Below are positions 18,260 to 27,449 of a DNA stretch of 64,000 nt, piece by piece (the stretch's first letter is position 1; the number at the start of each line of letters is the position of its first letter). This stretch comes from Rhodophyticola sp017644125 (GTDB lineage: Bacteria; Pseudomonadota; Alphaproteobacteria; Rhodobacterales; Rhodobacteraceae). The DNA is taken from assembly GCF_042140125.1 (NCBI RefSeq), contig NZ_CP159473.1; one strand, given 5' to 3'. The notes below the pieces were generated by a model, which saw only the letters and a program-made list of their open reading frames with translations, searched no databases and was not told the DNA's origin. The position numbers and the translations under genes were made by a program.

Positions 18260-18852
18260 GCCGCCATCCAATCCAGCAGTTGCGCAAAGATCCGCGCTGA
18301 CGAATTGGGCTCCTGCGCATAGCCCCAGACATCGTTGCCCGGATGGACGAACAGCTTGGCGCCTTGGGGCCCGTGCCAGACCCAGTCCGCCGGCGCCCCG
18401 GTTGCGGCAAAGCGGGTCACGATCCGGGCGTCGTCGGGCGGTGCAATGCTGCCGCGTGCCCAGAAGCCGACGACGCCCTTTCGGAAGGTGATATCCCCTG
18501 CGGAGACGCCATCGACGATTGGGTGATCGCCCGCGATCTCCAATATCCAGTCATCGCGACGGCCGCTCCCCTCGGGCCGGTGGGGCCGAAGGATGGACAT
18601 GTAGGGCACGGCGATGGGCCCCATCGTGGCCACGGCGCCGCCGCGCGCCAGAAACGCGTCCAGCCCGGGGCGCAGGGTGCCGAGGTGATATTCGTCGAGA
18701 TGCTGGCCGAGAAGCAGGCCACACACAGTCTCCAGCGCGTCCGGGGTGAAGGCGGGCTGCTCCAGCACGGCGATCTCGTGACCGTTCGGCGGCGCGGCAA
18801 TCGCCCCGGGCGTGCCGACCGTGTTCTTCAGGAACAGGAACCGCCCGCTCAT
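18256..18852 (-). CDS. Class I amidotransferase-fold protein, iron-operon copy 2
   Basis: A 198-residue protein with the same general design as its downstream neighbour: LRPGLDAFLARGGAVATMGPI corresponds to the helix-strand of the amidotransferase fold, and PIVDGVSAGDITFRKGVVGFWARG follows. The end (AKLFVHPGNDVWGYAQ) resembles amidotransferase-like hypotheticals with a conserved HPGND. It overlaps the ATPase gene by 4 bp. Two adjacent proteins of the same fold suggest a heteromeric complex. No function can be assigned. Confidence 0.65.
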   Translation of the reverse strand: MSGRFLFLKNTVGTPGAIAAPPNGHEIAVLEQPAFTPDALETVCGLLLGQHLDEYHLGTLRPGLDAFLARGGAVATMGPIAVPYMSILRPHRPEGSGRRDDWILEIAGDHPIVDGVSAGDITFRKGVVGFWARGSIAPPDDARIVTRFAATGAPADWVWHGPQGAKLFVHPGNDVWGYAQEPNSSARIFAQLLDWMAA

Positions 18853-19607
18853 GGCGAGCCCGCCACGGCCACGGCGGCGCGAAGCGTGCCCTCGGGCGCG
18901 GCCTGTTCCAGCACCCGCACGGGCGTGTCATAAAGCGCGCTCAGCGCATCCTCGGTCAGCACCTCCGCCACCGGGCCCAGAACCCGGCGATCCTGCCCAT
19001 AGAGCAGCAGGGCCCGGTCCGCGGCCTCGAACGCATGGCCCGGCACATGGGTCGAAAACGCGATGCCGAGCCCGTTATTATGTGCCAGAGTCCGCAGGAT
19101 CCCGAAAAGCTTGTGCTGGTTCTTCAGATCAAGCGCCGAGGCCGGTTCATCGAGGATCAGCAGATCGCACTCTCCGGCCAGCGCACGGGCAATCATCACC
19201 AGTTGACGCTCTCCGCCCGAAAGGGTCGTGACCCTGCGATCATGCAGATCGGCCATGCCGACATGCGCCAGCGCGGCCTCTGCCGCCTCATAATCCGCCA
19301 TGCGGGGGCTCTGGAAAAGGCCGAGATGCCGGGCGCGGCCCATGACCACGACCTCGCGCACCTTGTAGTCGAAGCCGATCCCCGCTCCCTGGGGCACATA
19401 GGCGACTGCGCCACGGCCTTCGCGGTTTCCGGCGCAAAGCGGGAGTGCACCGACCAGCGCCTTGATCAGCGTGGTCTTGCCGCGCCCGTTGGGCCCGAGG
19501 ATGGCAAGGATCTGCCCGGCGGTGACCTCAAGGGTCACATCGCGCGCAACCTCGTGCCCTCCGGGCGCGATGGTTGCATTCCGCAGAGAGACAAACGCCT
19601 CAGGCAC
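18849..19607 (-). CDS. Iron-siderophore ABC importer ATPase (FecE/FepC type)
   Basis: A 252-residue ATPase of a type II ABC importer. Walker A is GPNGRGKT (residues 38-45), the signature is LSGGERQLV, Walker B is CDLLILDEPAS and an H-loop follows in AFSTHVPGHA. Overall it looks like FecE/FepC/BtuD. Its start overlaps the end of the permease fusion by 8 bp and its end overlaps the next gene by 4 bp, so the complex is co-translated. Fe-siderophore, haem and cobalamin cannot be separated from the ATPase alone; the siderophore-interacting protein downstream favours a ferric siderophore. Confidence 0.88.
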   Translation of the reverse strand: MPEAFVSLRNATIAPGGHEVARDVTLEVTAGQILAILGPNGRGKTTLIKALVGALPLCAGNREGRGAVAYVPQGAGIGFDYKVREVVVMGRARHLGLFQSPRMADYEAAEAALAHVGMADLHDRRVTTLSGGERQLVMIARALAGECDLLILDEPASALDLKNQHKLFGILRTLAHNNGLGIAFSTHVPGHAFEAADRALLLYGQDRRVLGPVAEVLTEDALSALYDTPVRVLEQAAPEGTLRAAVAVAGSP

Positions 19608-21735
19608 GGCCCCACCCCCTCAGATGCAGACGCCGCAGCATCACCGCGAAGACCGGCGCACCGATCAGCGCGGTCAGGATGCCAAGCGGGATTTCCGCCG
19701 GTGTGGCCGTCCGTGCGACGGTGTCGATCATCAGCAGATAGACCGCGCCGATGATGGCCGATGCGGGCAAGAGCACCCGGTGATCCGGCCCCACGATCAT
19801 GCGCGCGATATGGGGCACCACAAGCCCCACCCAGCCCACGATGCCGGCCACCGACACGATGCCGGCGACCGCCAGCGCGACCGCAGCCAGGATCAGCCAG
19901 CGCGACCGCTCGACCGAAACGCCGAGGGCGGTGGCCTCCTCGTCGCCCAGTGACAGGACGTTGATCCTGAACCGCAGGAACCAGAGCAGGACCGAGCCCG
20001 CCACGGTGGCCGACGCAAGGACGCCGAGGCTTGAATAGCTCGCCGTGGCGAAGGAGCCCATGAGCCAGTAGACGATGGCCGCCAGCGTGTCGTTCGGGTC
20101 GGCGAGATAGGTCAGCAGGCTGATGAGCGCGGAAAACGCGGCCGACACGACCACCCCCGCCAGAACAAGGGTAAGCACCTGGGCCTGCCCGTCCACCCGG
20201 GCGAGCGCGTAGACGATGGCGACGGCCAGAAGCCCGAAGAGGAAGGCGAACCCGATCAGCGTCAGCACCGTGCCGAAAAGGAAGATCGCCAGCGCCCCGC
20301 CAAAGGCCGCGCCCGATGTCACTCCGATGATCTGCGGGCCCACCAGCGGATTGCGAAAGATGCCCTGCAGCGCCGCACCGGTCAGCCCCAGGGCCGCGCC
20401 CGCGATCATCGCCGACAGGACCCGCGGCAGTCGGATCAGTTCCACCACCCGCTCCGCCGTGCCGGGCCATGTGGGCTCGATCGGAACGACATTGGCCAGC
20501 AGAATCCGCAGAACGTCGACGGGCGGCACCGCGAACCGCCCGAACCCGAGCGCGCAAAGCGCCGAGACAGGCAGCGTCAGAAGCGCCAGCGCCCAGAGGC
20601 TTCGGGCAGACCAGCGCCGGGAGGCAAACTCCGCACCCTGAGCCGTCGCCAGACTCATCCGCAGGAACTGTTCGTAAGCGGCGCTGTCGCCGTTGATATC
20701 GACCCGCAGGATGGCGTCGATCTCCTGGTCATCCGGCGCCTGACCATAGAGCATCTCGTAGCGTGCCGAGATGTCGTCCCGCAGCCCCGCGACCGGTCGG
20801 TCGGGATGCAGGAGGCTCGCCACCCAGGCCCAGGTCAGCGGGCTTTCCTGGTTCGGGGGATCCCACCGATAACCTCCGATCGGAAGTTTGTAGACACGCC
20901 GGTTCGTCACCGCGGAGATATCCGCGAAGAGCGGGTTGGAATAGACGTCGTCGGGGGTCAGCGCCTCCTCGAAGCCGTTGAGGAAAATCACCTCCGGATC
21001 CCAGGCGATGATCTGCTCGGCGTTGACATCGTTGAACCCCTGAAAGCCCTCATCGGCCACGTTGTCCCCGCCGCCGAGTTCGATCCAGAAATCGTTGTAG
21101 GTGCCCTCGCCTGCGACCCGCAGGCTTGACAGGTAGCGCAGGAAGTAGAGCGTGCGCGGGCGGTCTTCCGCCGCGATCCCGGCGGCACGGGCCTGCATCG
21201 TGTCCAATGCCCCGAACCGCCAGTCCAGGATCATGGCCGCGCGGTCCTCCTGCCCCAGGACCGTCCCCAGCATGGCGATCCATTGGGCCGCGTCTTCCTC
21301 GCTGCCGTACTGCAAGGTGGCAACGGTGAACCCCGCGGCTTCCAGGGGCTGGACGATGTCGGGCCCGCGCGTGCCCCATTGCAGGACAAGGTCGGGGTCG
21401 ACCGTCAAAAGCGCCTCGACATTCGGCATGAACCCCTCGCCGACGATATCGGAGGGGATATCGCGCAGGCCCGGAAAGATCTCCCCGAGGATCCCCTCCA
21501 CAATGGCGGTCTGCGAGAGCCTGTGCATGGCCACGATGGGCTCCGGCGTGCCGGTCACGGCCACGGCCATCGAAGCGGCGGGGATCGGGATCGTCGCCAG
21601 CCGCTCGGCCGGGCCCGGCAGCGACACATCGCGGCCGAACTGGTCGGTGAAGGTGATCTCGTCGGCAAGTGTGGGCAATGCGGTCGCAAGGCCAAGGAAA
21701 AATGGCAGGAGAAGTCGGTTGTATCGGCGCGGCAC
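19600..21735 (-). CDS. Fused substrate-binding protein and FecCD-family permease
   Basis: A single 711-residue reading frame. Residues 1-24 are a signal peptide. Residues about 25-355 are a periplasmic binding protein of the FecB/BtuF class (TFTDQFGRDVSLPGPAERLATIP; DPDLVLQW; ITSW-like WDPEVIFLNGF). Residues about 380-711 are a FecCD/BtuC permease with about ten helices (RLPRVLSAMIAGAALGLTGAALQG; GWVGLVVPHIARMIVGPDHR). These are normally two proteins. Met360 has no ribosome-binding site before it, so an internal start is unlikely. The binding protein would thus be tethered to its own permease through helix 1. Confidence 0.88.
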   Translation of the reverse strand: MPRRYNRLLLPFFLGLATALPTLADEITFTDQFGRDVSLPGPAERLATIPIPAASMAVAVTGTPEPIVAMHRLSQTAIVEGILGEIFPGLRDIPSDIVGEGFMPNVEALLTVDPDLVLQWGTRGPDIVQPLEAAGFTVATLQYGSEEDAAQWIAMLGTVLGQEDRAAMILDWRFGALDTMQARAAGIAAEDRPRTLYFLRYLSSLRVAGEGTYNDFWIELGGGDNVADEGFQGFNDVNAEQIIAWDPEVIFLNGFEEALTPDDVYSNPLFADISAVTNRRVYKLPIGGYRWDPPNQESPLTWAWVASLLHPDRPVAGLRDDISARYEMLYGQAPDDQEIDAILRVDINGDSAAYEQFLRMSLATAQGAEFASRRWSARSLWALALLTLPVSALCALGFGRFAVPPVDVLRILLANVVPIEPTWPGTAERVVELIRLPRVLSAMIAGAALGLTGAALQGIFRNPLVGPQIIGVTSGAAFGGALAIFLFGTVLTLIGFAFLFGLLAVAIVYALARVDGQAQVLTLVLAGVVVSAAFSALISLLTYLADPNDTLAAIVYWLMGSFATASYSSLGVLASATVAGSVLLWFLRFRINVLSLGDEEATALGVSVERSRWLILAAVALAVAGIVSVAGIVGWVGLVVPHIARMIVGPDHRVLLPASAIIGAVYLLMIDTVARTATPAEIPLGILTALIGAPVFAVMLRRLHLRGWGRA

Positions 21736-22263
21736 CTGAAGCCTCCGTTGTCGCGAATGGGGGGCGAGTCAGCTGCCGAGCCGGTTGCTGCGCTAATCCT
21801 GACAAAAATGATCTGCTATTGCAATCCCAAGACTCGGACCGCCGCGACCTGCGCCCGCAGACCCTTGGGGCGGCGGGCGTCCAGACCAACGCGCCCTGCA
21901 AATCCGGAAACAATCCAAACGCCACACTGCCCGGGCGATCCCTGTCGCCGAACCTGGGCAGCCCGCGTGCCTGTCGCCCGACAGGTGCGATACTGCAGGC
22001 AACACATCGCAGGCCAAGACGCGCCTGTGGATTAATGAGGGGCATCAACCATGCATTTCGCCATGGCCGCCCTGCAGTCATGCCGCTTCCTTAAGGGTCT
22101 GTTTCGTGTTTCGCTCGGACGAAGACCCGCTCCCTGGCGCGCCTTCACTTCCGTTATTCATCACGCACACCGGACACCGCCATAGAATGACACATAGCTG
22201 GAAAATGACCGGTCGCGGCCCGTCGCCCTGCCCACAATCCCCGTCGTCGCCTATTCACCGGAC
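21736..22263. other. Intergenic region upstream of iron operon
   Basis: About 530 bp without a convincing gene on either strand. An AT-rich stretch about 70-110 bp before the fusion gene (around 21800-21830) is the likely promoter/iron-regulator region. No exact Irr, RirA or Fur box could be recognised by eye. Confidence 0.45.
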
Positions 22264-23103
22264 ATGCAATTCTTTCCGCCATGTCCCGAACTGACCGAAC
22301 CGTGTTCAGACCATGAAGCGTGTTCGGATGGCGTCGTGTCAGTCACATACGAGCAGATCCGCGCCGGTGATCCCGATGACGACAACCCCGACCGGAGCGG
22401 AAGATCGACGCCGCCCGCAGGCGGTGCAGGCAGAACGGGAGCCGCCGGACCGGACACCGGATGGCCGCAACCCCTTGGGATCAGGCAGAGAATGATGGAG
22501 GTAAGCTTCCAGAGATGCTCCCCGACGCATCCGCTGGTCGTGCAGGCACCACTGGCGGATGTCAGGGCCCCGTTCATCGTGGCATGGCTCTGGCAGACTT
22601 GTCAGGACGGGGATTTGCTGGACGATGTTGACGGGAGACCCACGAAAGCTGAGTGCGGCGCCTGTTTCGATGTGCTGCTCGGATTGGGACGGATAAGCTT
22701 TCTGTCCGAATCCCGCAGCGATTTCAGCGGCGAGCAATACGAACAGGTCGACGGTTTCGGCGGCAAGACCTATCGGCGCCACTTTCCGGCCTTTTCGAGA
22801 TGGACCTTGCCGGCGCTTGTCTCGACGCGGTGCCGCGATGCATCCCCGGACCTATTCTTTGCATTCGGCAACTGGAGCTTGGGAACTCAGGCTCTCCTTC
22901 TGATGACCGGGAGCTCCCGGCCCGATCATGTGGAGAGAGACCTCCTGATGCGCGTCAACAGCGGCCGGGCGCCGAAAGACGGCATACCGAACCTTCTTGC
23001 CCGACTTGTTCCGATGGTGGACGGCTGCGGTCTCATCGCCATGTCATCGGCGTCCAAGGTTATCGACGATCTCAGTTCCGCGTTCACCTCCGGGCGGCGA
23101 TAG
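22264..23103 (+). CDS. Hypothetical protein, possibly shorter at the N-terminus
   Basis: A 279-residue frame. The second part (from about residue 77, MMEVSFQRCSPTHPLVVQAP) has coherent high-GC third positions and looks like a folded soluble protein, with FIVAWLWQTCQDGDLLDDVDG and LPALVSTRCRDASPDLFFAFGNWSLG. The first 75 residues are low-complexity Gly/Pro/Asp-rich and may be leader or non-coding, so a start at 22492 is possible. No family is recognised. It converges on the 126-residue gene. Confidence 0.5.
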   Translation: MQFFPPCPELTEPCSDHEACSDGVVSVTYEQIRAGDPDDDNPDRSGRSTPPAGGAGRTGAAGPDTGWPQPLGIRQRMMEVSFQRCSPTHPLVVQAPLADVRAPFIVAWLWQTCQDGDLLDDVDGRPTKAECGACFDVLLGLGRISFLSESRSDFSGEQYEQVDGFGGKTYRRHFPAFSRWTLPALVSTRCRDASPDLFFAFGNWSLGTQALLLMTGSSRPDHVERDLLMRVNSGRAPKDGIPNLLARLVPMVDGCGLIAMSSASKVIDDLSSAFTSGRR

Positions 23104-23191
23104 CTGAGCGCTCTGCGGACGGGGCCCTTTCCGAAATCGCCAGAGCCTTGGTGCACAGCCGACCCGATCGCGCAGGTGCGGATTTTCGGCA

Positions 23192-23572
23192 TCACAAGTG
23201 AGCTTCCGGTGTTCCGTCGCGCCCCGTTTCCCGACACCAGGTGACCGGCCAGTCCGCAAAATCGGCGGCAGACCAGATGGAACCATCGCTCAGAGCGAAG
23301 AAGAAGAACCGCGGGGGATCGGGCCAGCCATGAAAATAGCGTTCGCGGACGATCCATATCTGCCCGGAGACCTCGGCCGTTCCATAGGTCTCGTTTCCGA
23401 AATCGCGCAGCCTTGGCAGGGCCATCGCGGCACGCTCGAACATCTCGTTGTTCAATCTCCATCGGACAGCGCGGCGTCGGCACTGCCAAAACCGCCATAA
23501 CCAGAGGATCTCCGTCAGCCAGCTTTGATCCAAACCGTCGATATCCTGCCTTGGCTCGACAGGTTTCGCCAT
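23192..23572 (-). CDS. Hypothetical soluble protein
   Basis: A 126-residue protein rich in Trp and Phe (LTEILWLWRFWQCRRRAVRW; IWIVRERYFHGWPDPP; DGSIWSAADFADWPVTW). The start at 23572 has a strong gggagggg ribosome-binding site, better than the frame-initial start 27 bp upstream. No signal peptide is present and no family is recognised. It sits in an accessory region of unknown genes. Confidence 0.6.
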   Translation of the reverse strand: MAKPVEPRQDIDGLDQSWLTEILWLWRFWQCRRRAVRWRLNNEMFERAAMALPRLRDFGNETYGTAEVSGQIWIVRERYFHGWPDPPRFFFFALSDGSIWSAADFADWPVTWCRETGRDGTPEAHL

Positions 23573-23780
23573 CTGTCCCCTCCCTGGCCGGGACTGCATC
23601 GGTCCGGCAATCAGATAGGTAGCGCGTCTTCGGAGTTTTCGCGACGGCTGATGTGATGCAATTCCGCGGTGGCGCTATGCAGCCCTGCGCGTTCCCGACA
23701 CCGCCTCATGGTGATACCGGGGATGCGGATTACGTTTCTGTCGATCTGCATTCGGGGTGGGTAGAGCGTCCGTCCGGTCC

Positions 23781-24170
23781 TCAGTCACACAGCAGCGGAA
23801 ACACACCCGTCCCCGGAATGTGCAGCGTACCGACCGTTACGGTGTCGTCGCCCTCCACCGCGGAGAGAAGACGCACCGAGGCGACAATACGCTCCATATT
23901 CGGATCGGCGAAGTCGATAAGGGTGCGCCTGTTCTCAAGGGAGGCTTGTGCAAGGCTCATCGGAATGGCGCCATCCGCTTCGATGAGGCTCCAGCGCTGT
24001 CCCTCGGCGCGGATGGTGGCATTCACAAGCGCGATCCCGGGGACACTGCCAAAGCCATAGGAAAAGACAGCCCCGGATGCTCCCGGCGCTTCGCAATACA
24101 CTTCGCCGGTTGCGGCGGCTGGTCCGGCCGCGACTGCGATCAGAAGGGCAAGAAGGGACGTCCGATACAT
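23781..24170 (-). CDS. Secreted hypothetical protein
   Basis: A 129-residue protein beginning MYRTSLLALLIAVAAGPAAA, a classical signal peptide cleaved near residue 20, after which the mature protein has two cysteines (near the start and at the very end, LLCD), possibly a disulfide. The mature part is beta-rich. An in-frame start 54 bp upstream would precede the signal peptide and is rejected. It overlaps nothing and lies just downstream of the 112-residue membrane-anchored gene on the same strand. Confidence 0.62.
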   Translation of the reverse strand: MYRTSLLALLIAVAAGPAAATGEVYCEAPGASGAVFSYGFGSVPGIALVNATIRAEGQRWSLIEADGAIPMSLAQASLENRRTLIDFADPNMERIVASVRLLSAVEGDDTVTVGTLHIPGTGVFPLLCD

Positions 24171-24187
24171 CGCTGTATTCTCCAGTG

Positions 24188-24526
24188 CTATTGTGAACCC
24201 GCATGGCTCAGCCTGCGAGACCATGTCGTATGATCGAGCGGCTCAAAGCCGTGCGGCAGTTCATTTTTATCGACAAGATGATAGGTGCGGGGGTCCTCAT
24301 CGGATTGTGCGTAGTGATACCTTCCGTCGACGCCATAGAGCCACCAGTCGCCCGATCCGGGATTTCGCTGAAGCACCCGGAAGGTCAGAATGCTGCTTTC
24401 AGCGGGTATATAGAAACCGGATTCCGTCAGTAGAAGGTAGCTGTTTGCGAGCAGGTTGCTTCGTAGAAGTGCAACAATGCCGGCGATCACCAACATTCCG
24501 ATCAGACTCTTTCGGGCGAGCGCCAT
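24188..24526 (-). CDS. Membrane-anchored hypothetical protein
   Basis: A 112-residue protein with one N-terminal helix (about residues 7-26) and a periplasmic domain with WWLYGVDGRYHYAQSDEDPRT. The ATG at 24526 is preceded by aaagg at good spacing; a GTG two codons earlier is also possible. It is followed 17 bp later by the secreted 129-residue gene, so the pair may be an operon. No family is recognised. Confidence 0.58.
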   Translation of the reverse strand: MALARKSLIGMLVIAGIVALLRSNLLANSYLLLTESGFYIPAESSILTFRVLQRNPGSGDWWLYGVDGRYHYAQSDEDPRTYHLVDKNELPHGFEPLDHTTWSRRLSHAGSQ

Positions 24527-24820
24527 TTCCACCTTTCCATGACCGGTATGGCATGCGGCCGGACCAGCCGGCCTTCATCCTCTGCCGATCACATCGCGAG
24601 CGCAGACCTCTTGCCACTGAAACCGGGCTCTTGCCTGATGGGATTTGGGCATATCGCACGAACGATCTCAACCGTCACGGTCATGCATGGATGCATAGCG
24701 CCCGTGTCGTGGCGCGGGTTCTGTTCCGGCGAGGCCGGCGCTAGAAAAAACCGGCCTAACTGCCCCTGCCCATTTCGGGCCCGGCGGCGGCATGTGTTGC
24801 GGAAGGATCAAGGTTTCTTG

Positions 24821-26746
24821 ATGTACAAAGCCCACCCAACGCATCCTGCATTCCGTCTGCATCGGAGTTCCGGCCCGGCACCGCTGTCGGGACTGCGCCG
24901 GAGCGGATCTGCGGCGATCATTCTTGGCGCGGGTCTCTGCGCTGTTCTGGCATGGTCTGACCCAGCCTTGTCCCAGACCAGCTTTGACGCGTGTCTCGCC
25001 GCACCGGAGGCCGGCTGCACGGAGGTCATATTCAACGAACTCAGGTACAGTCTGCCCGCGATAGAAGATCCGAACCAGATGGACAGGATGGCGCAGCAAC
25101 TGGCCGTAACACTGGCCGAGGGCAAACGGTTCGATGACGCCAATTCGGCGCTGTATCACATGATGGATTTTTGGGCGCAGCCCGGCATGCGTGAAATTGC
25201 GGCGCTGGACATCGTTTCGGGACTGGGGGCGCAGAGCAGGGAGTTCGGCTTGGGCTTCTTGCACATGATCGAAGATGACGAAATGTACGATCACGCCCGC
25301 TCTCAGCACATCGCCAATCTGGTGGATCATGGGGCGGTCGATCAGGCGCTTCGTGAACTGACGACGGAGAACCGAACCGGCGCACCGTTGGGGCTCGTGG
25401 GCCTGAGCGCACTGGCGCTCGCGCTTTTGGAACGAGGGCAGACCGAGGAGGCCTTGCAGCTGGTCGCCGAGAACATGGCCGACGACCCTGTCGGGCGCGG
25501 ATCGTTGCTGTCCCGGATGGCGTCCGACCGCCTTCAGATGAGCCAGATCGACATGGCCCGCACCATCCTGGAGCAGATCGAAGATCCCATGTGGCGGGTG
25601 ACGACAGGGGCCCGCATCGGCGAGGCGCTGGCCCGTGCGGGAGATATGGAGGCGGCGGAACAGGCCTTTGCCGCCGCGCGCAGCGAACTGGCCGCTCTGC
25701 CCGATGCGGACCGGCGCTTTCATGCATTCGGAGCCTTCGCCCGCTCGGCGCTCCTGGTTGGCCGGTACGATCTTGCCATCGCCGCGATCGCCGATGTCAG
25801 CACCTATCGGTTCGATCAGGTGGAGGCCTACAACATGCTTGCGCGGTTCGCGCTAAGCCCCCGGATCAACCTGGATGTTCGCGTTCCCCTGCAGGCGGCC
25901 ATGGACGAGTTGCAGGCCGGCCCGAGAGACGGCGACGGGATCCCGCACCGCTATGACGGCGCGCTTGCCCAACTGGCGCAGACCATGGCGTTGTCCCGCG
26001 ACGTCGAATGGGCGATCGACACCCTTGCGCAGATCCGTGACCGGGACAGGCGAAATCTGGAAACCTCGGATATCGCGGACAGTCTGGTTGCCGCCCGACT
26101 GCTAGACGAAGCCATGACGGTTCTGGCTGCCGTTGATGATCCGGACGAACAGGCGCGGAGCCTGATCTTTCTGGCGCATACAGCCCTGAGGCTCCGACGT
26201 GTGGAGATCGGCGGCATGGCCATGGCGCAGCTTCTGGACATGGTCGAGGGACCTGAATGGGTCCCGGTCACGGATGACACGATCAGCCGGCTGGCCGAGC
26301 TGGAGTCAAGCCTGGGTCAATACGGGACTGCCGAAACGCGCTTGCGCCACCTTGACAACACCGATCTGCAACTGCGCGGGCGCATCACCAATCTGGGCTT
26401 TGCGGCGAGATCGGGCTCGGAGGAAGAATATGTCACTTATCTTGAGATTGCCGAGGATGCGGTCTTGCAGATCGGGGATCCGGCAATCCGCGCCCTGCAT
26501 ATGCGCAATCTTTTGATCCAGCTGGTCTATGGCGAACGCTTTGACGATGCGCTGAGAATTGCGGGGGATGTCCAGGATCCCGAGGCGCGCGACGCCTTGC
26601 TGACGACTTTGGCGAGCGCGCTCAGCGGCCATGCGGGCCCCGCAGTGGCGATGGATGCGGTAGACGCGATCACCGATCCGGCGGCCCGGTCAATCCGGAA
26701 GTTCATGATCCTGCTGTCCGCTCTCAGGCAATCGCTGGACATCTAG
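24821..26746 (+). CDS. Periplasmic TPR-like repeat protein
   Basis: A 641-residue protein. The start at 24821 is chosen because it leads into an N-terminal signal (hydrophobic SAAIILGAGLCAVLAWSDPALSQ around residues 26-48) and follows aagg. The rest is nearly all alpha-helical pairs with TPR/Sel1-like spacing, such as GQTEEALQLVAENMADDP, GRYDLAIAAIADV and GERFDDALRIAGDVQDPEAR. It is probably a periplasmic solenoid scaffold. Partner and role are unknown. GC and codon use are like the host, so it is not obviously recent. Confidence 0.72.
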   Translation: MYKAHPTHPAFRLHRSSGPAPLSGLRRSGSAAIILGAGLCAVLAWSDPALSQTSFDACLAAPEAGCTEVIFNELRYSLPAIEDPNQMDRMAQQLAVTLAEGKRFDDANSALYHMMDFWAQPGMREIAALDIVSGLGAQSREFGLGFLHMIEDDEMYDHARSQHIANLVDHGAVDQALRELTTENRTGAPLGLVGLSALALALLERGQTEEALQLVAENMADDPVGRGSLLSRMASDRLQMSQIDMARTILEQIEDPMWRVTTGARIGEALARAGDMEAAEQAFAAARSELAALPDADRRFHAFGAFARSALLVGRYDLAIAAIADVSTYRFDQVEAYNMLARFALSPRINLDVRVPLQAAMDELQAGPRDGDGIPHRYDGALAQLAQTMALSRDVEWAIDTLAQIRDRDRRNLETSDIADSLVAARLLDEAMTVLAAVDDPDEQARSLIFLAHTALRLRRVEIGGMAMAQLLDMVEGPEWVPVTDDTISRLAELESSLGQYGTAETRLRHLDNTDLQLRGRITNLGFAARSGSEEEYVTYLEIAEDAVLQIGDPAIRALHMRNLLIQLVYGERFDDALRIAGDVQDPEARDALLTTLASALSGHAGPAVAMDAVDAITDPAARSIRKFMILLSALRQSLDI

Positions 26747-26760
26747 ACACGGCCCCGCCG

Positions 26761-27123
26761 TCAGAAAAACGGCACCATCAACAGGGGCGCGATCAATCCG
26801 CCCGCCAGCACGACGATCCAGTGGCGATATCCGGCCATGCCCCCGGACCGCGCCCAGTGTCGAACGCCCTGCACCACGCCGGCCATGATCACATAGCCGG
26901 TGGCGACCCCCCGAAGCGCAAGGTCGATGGCCGCCCCCATTCCGCGTGGCTCTTCCATGGCAAGCGGGCCGACATAGGCCGAGCGCCAGAACAGCAGAAG
27001 CGTGATGACCGCGACCGCCATCGCCGCGGCAAGCGGTCGACCGGGTCGGGCGAATGCGGGCCAGACATACAAAAGCCCGATCAGCGCGAGCAGCAACAGG
27101 ACGCCCTCAAAACTCATGGCCAT
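26761..27123 (-). CDS. Small multi-helix membrane protein
   Basis: A 120-residue integral membrane protein with about four hydrophobic helices (approximately residues 5-24, 31-47, 69-88 and 101-119). A gaggaggcgaa sequence precedes the ATG. No motif or family is recognised. It converges on the TPR-protein gene with only 14 bp between stops. Confidence 0.65.
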   Translation of the reverse strand: MAMSFEGVLLLLALIGLLYVWPAFARPGRPLAAAMAVAVITLLLFWRSAYVGPLAMEEPRGMGAAIDLALRGVATGYVIMAGVVQGVRHWARSGGMAGYRHWIVVLAGGLIAPLLMVPFF

Positions 27124-27449
27124 TTCGCCTCCTCATTGAACTGCCTTGCGGCACGACCGCCGGACGCGCGCGTTCACCCAACGATCCGGCAACCTGTACG
27201 AGCCAGCCTAGAGCGCGGGCGGATGTCTTGGCATCACTCTTCGGGTGTTTTCTACCTGCATCCGCGCATAGCGACACTGCAGCGCTGCGCATTCCAAATT
27301 CCACCGCCGCGTCGGATAACGGCGCCAGGCACGGATCGGGATCGGGCACATTCAGCACGGGCAAACGCAACCGGACACCTCCGACAGGTTCGGGCTTCGG
27401 CGGTGCGACATCGCGCGGCACGTGATTTCGGAAATTGGGCAAAAAAATT

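Noticed and set aside
20658..20700. Possible separate start (Met360) for the FecCD permease
   Set aside because: No Shine-Dalgarno sequence precedes it and the upstream frame is open and coding through it, so a fused protein is more likely.
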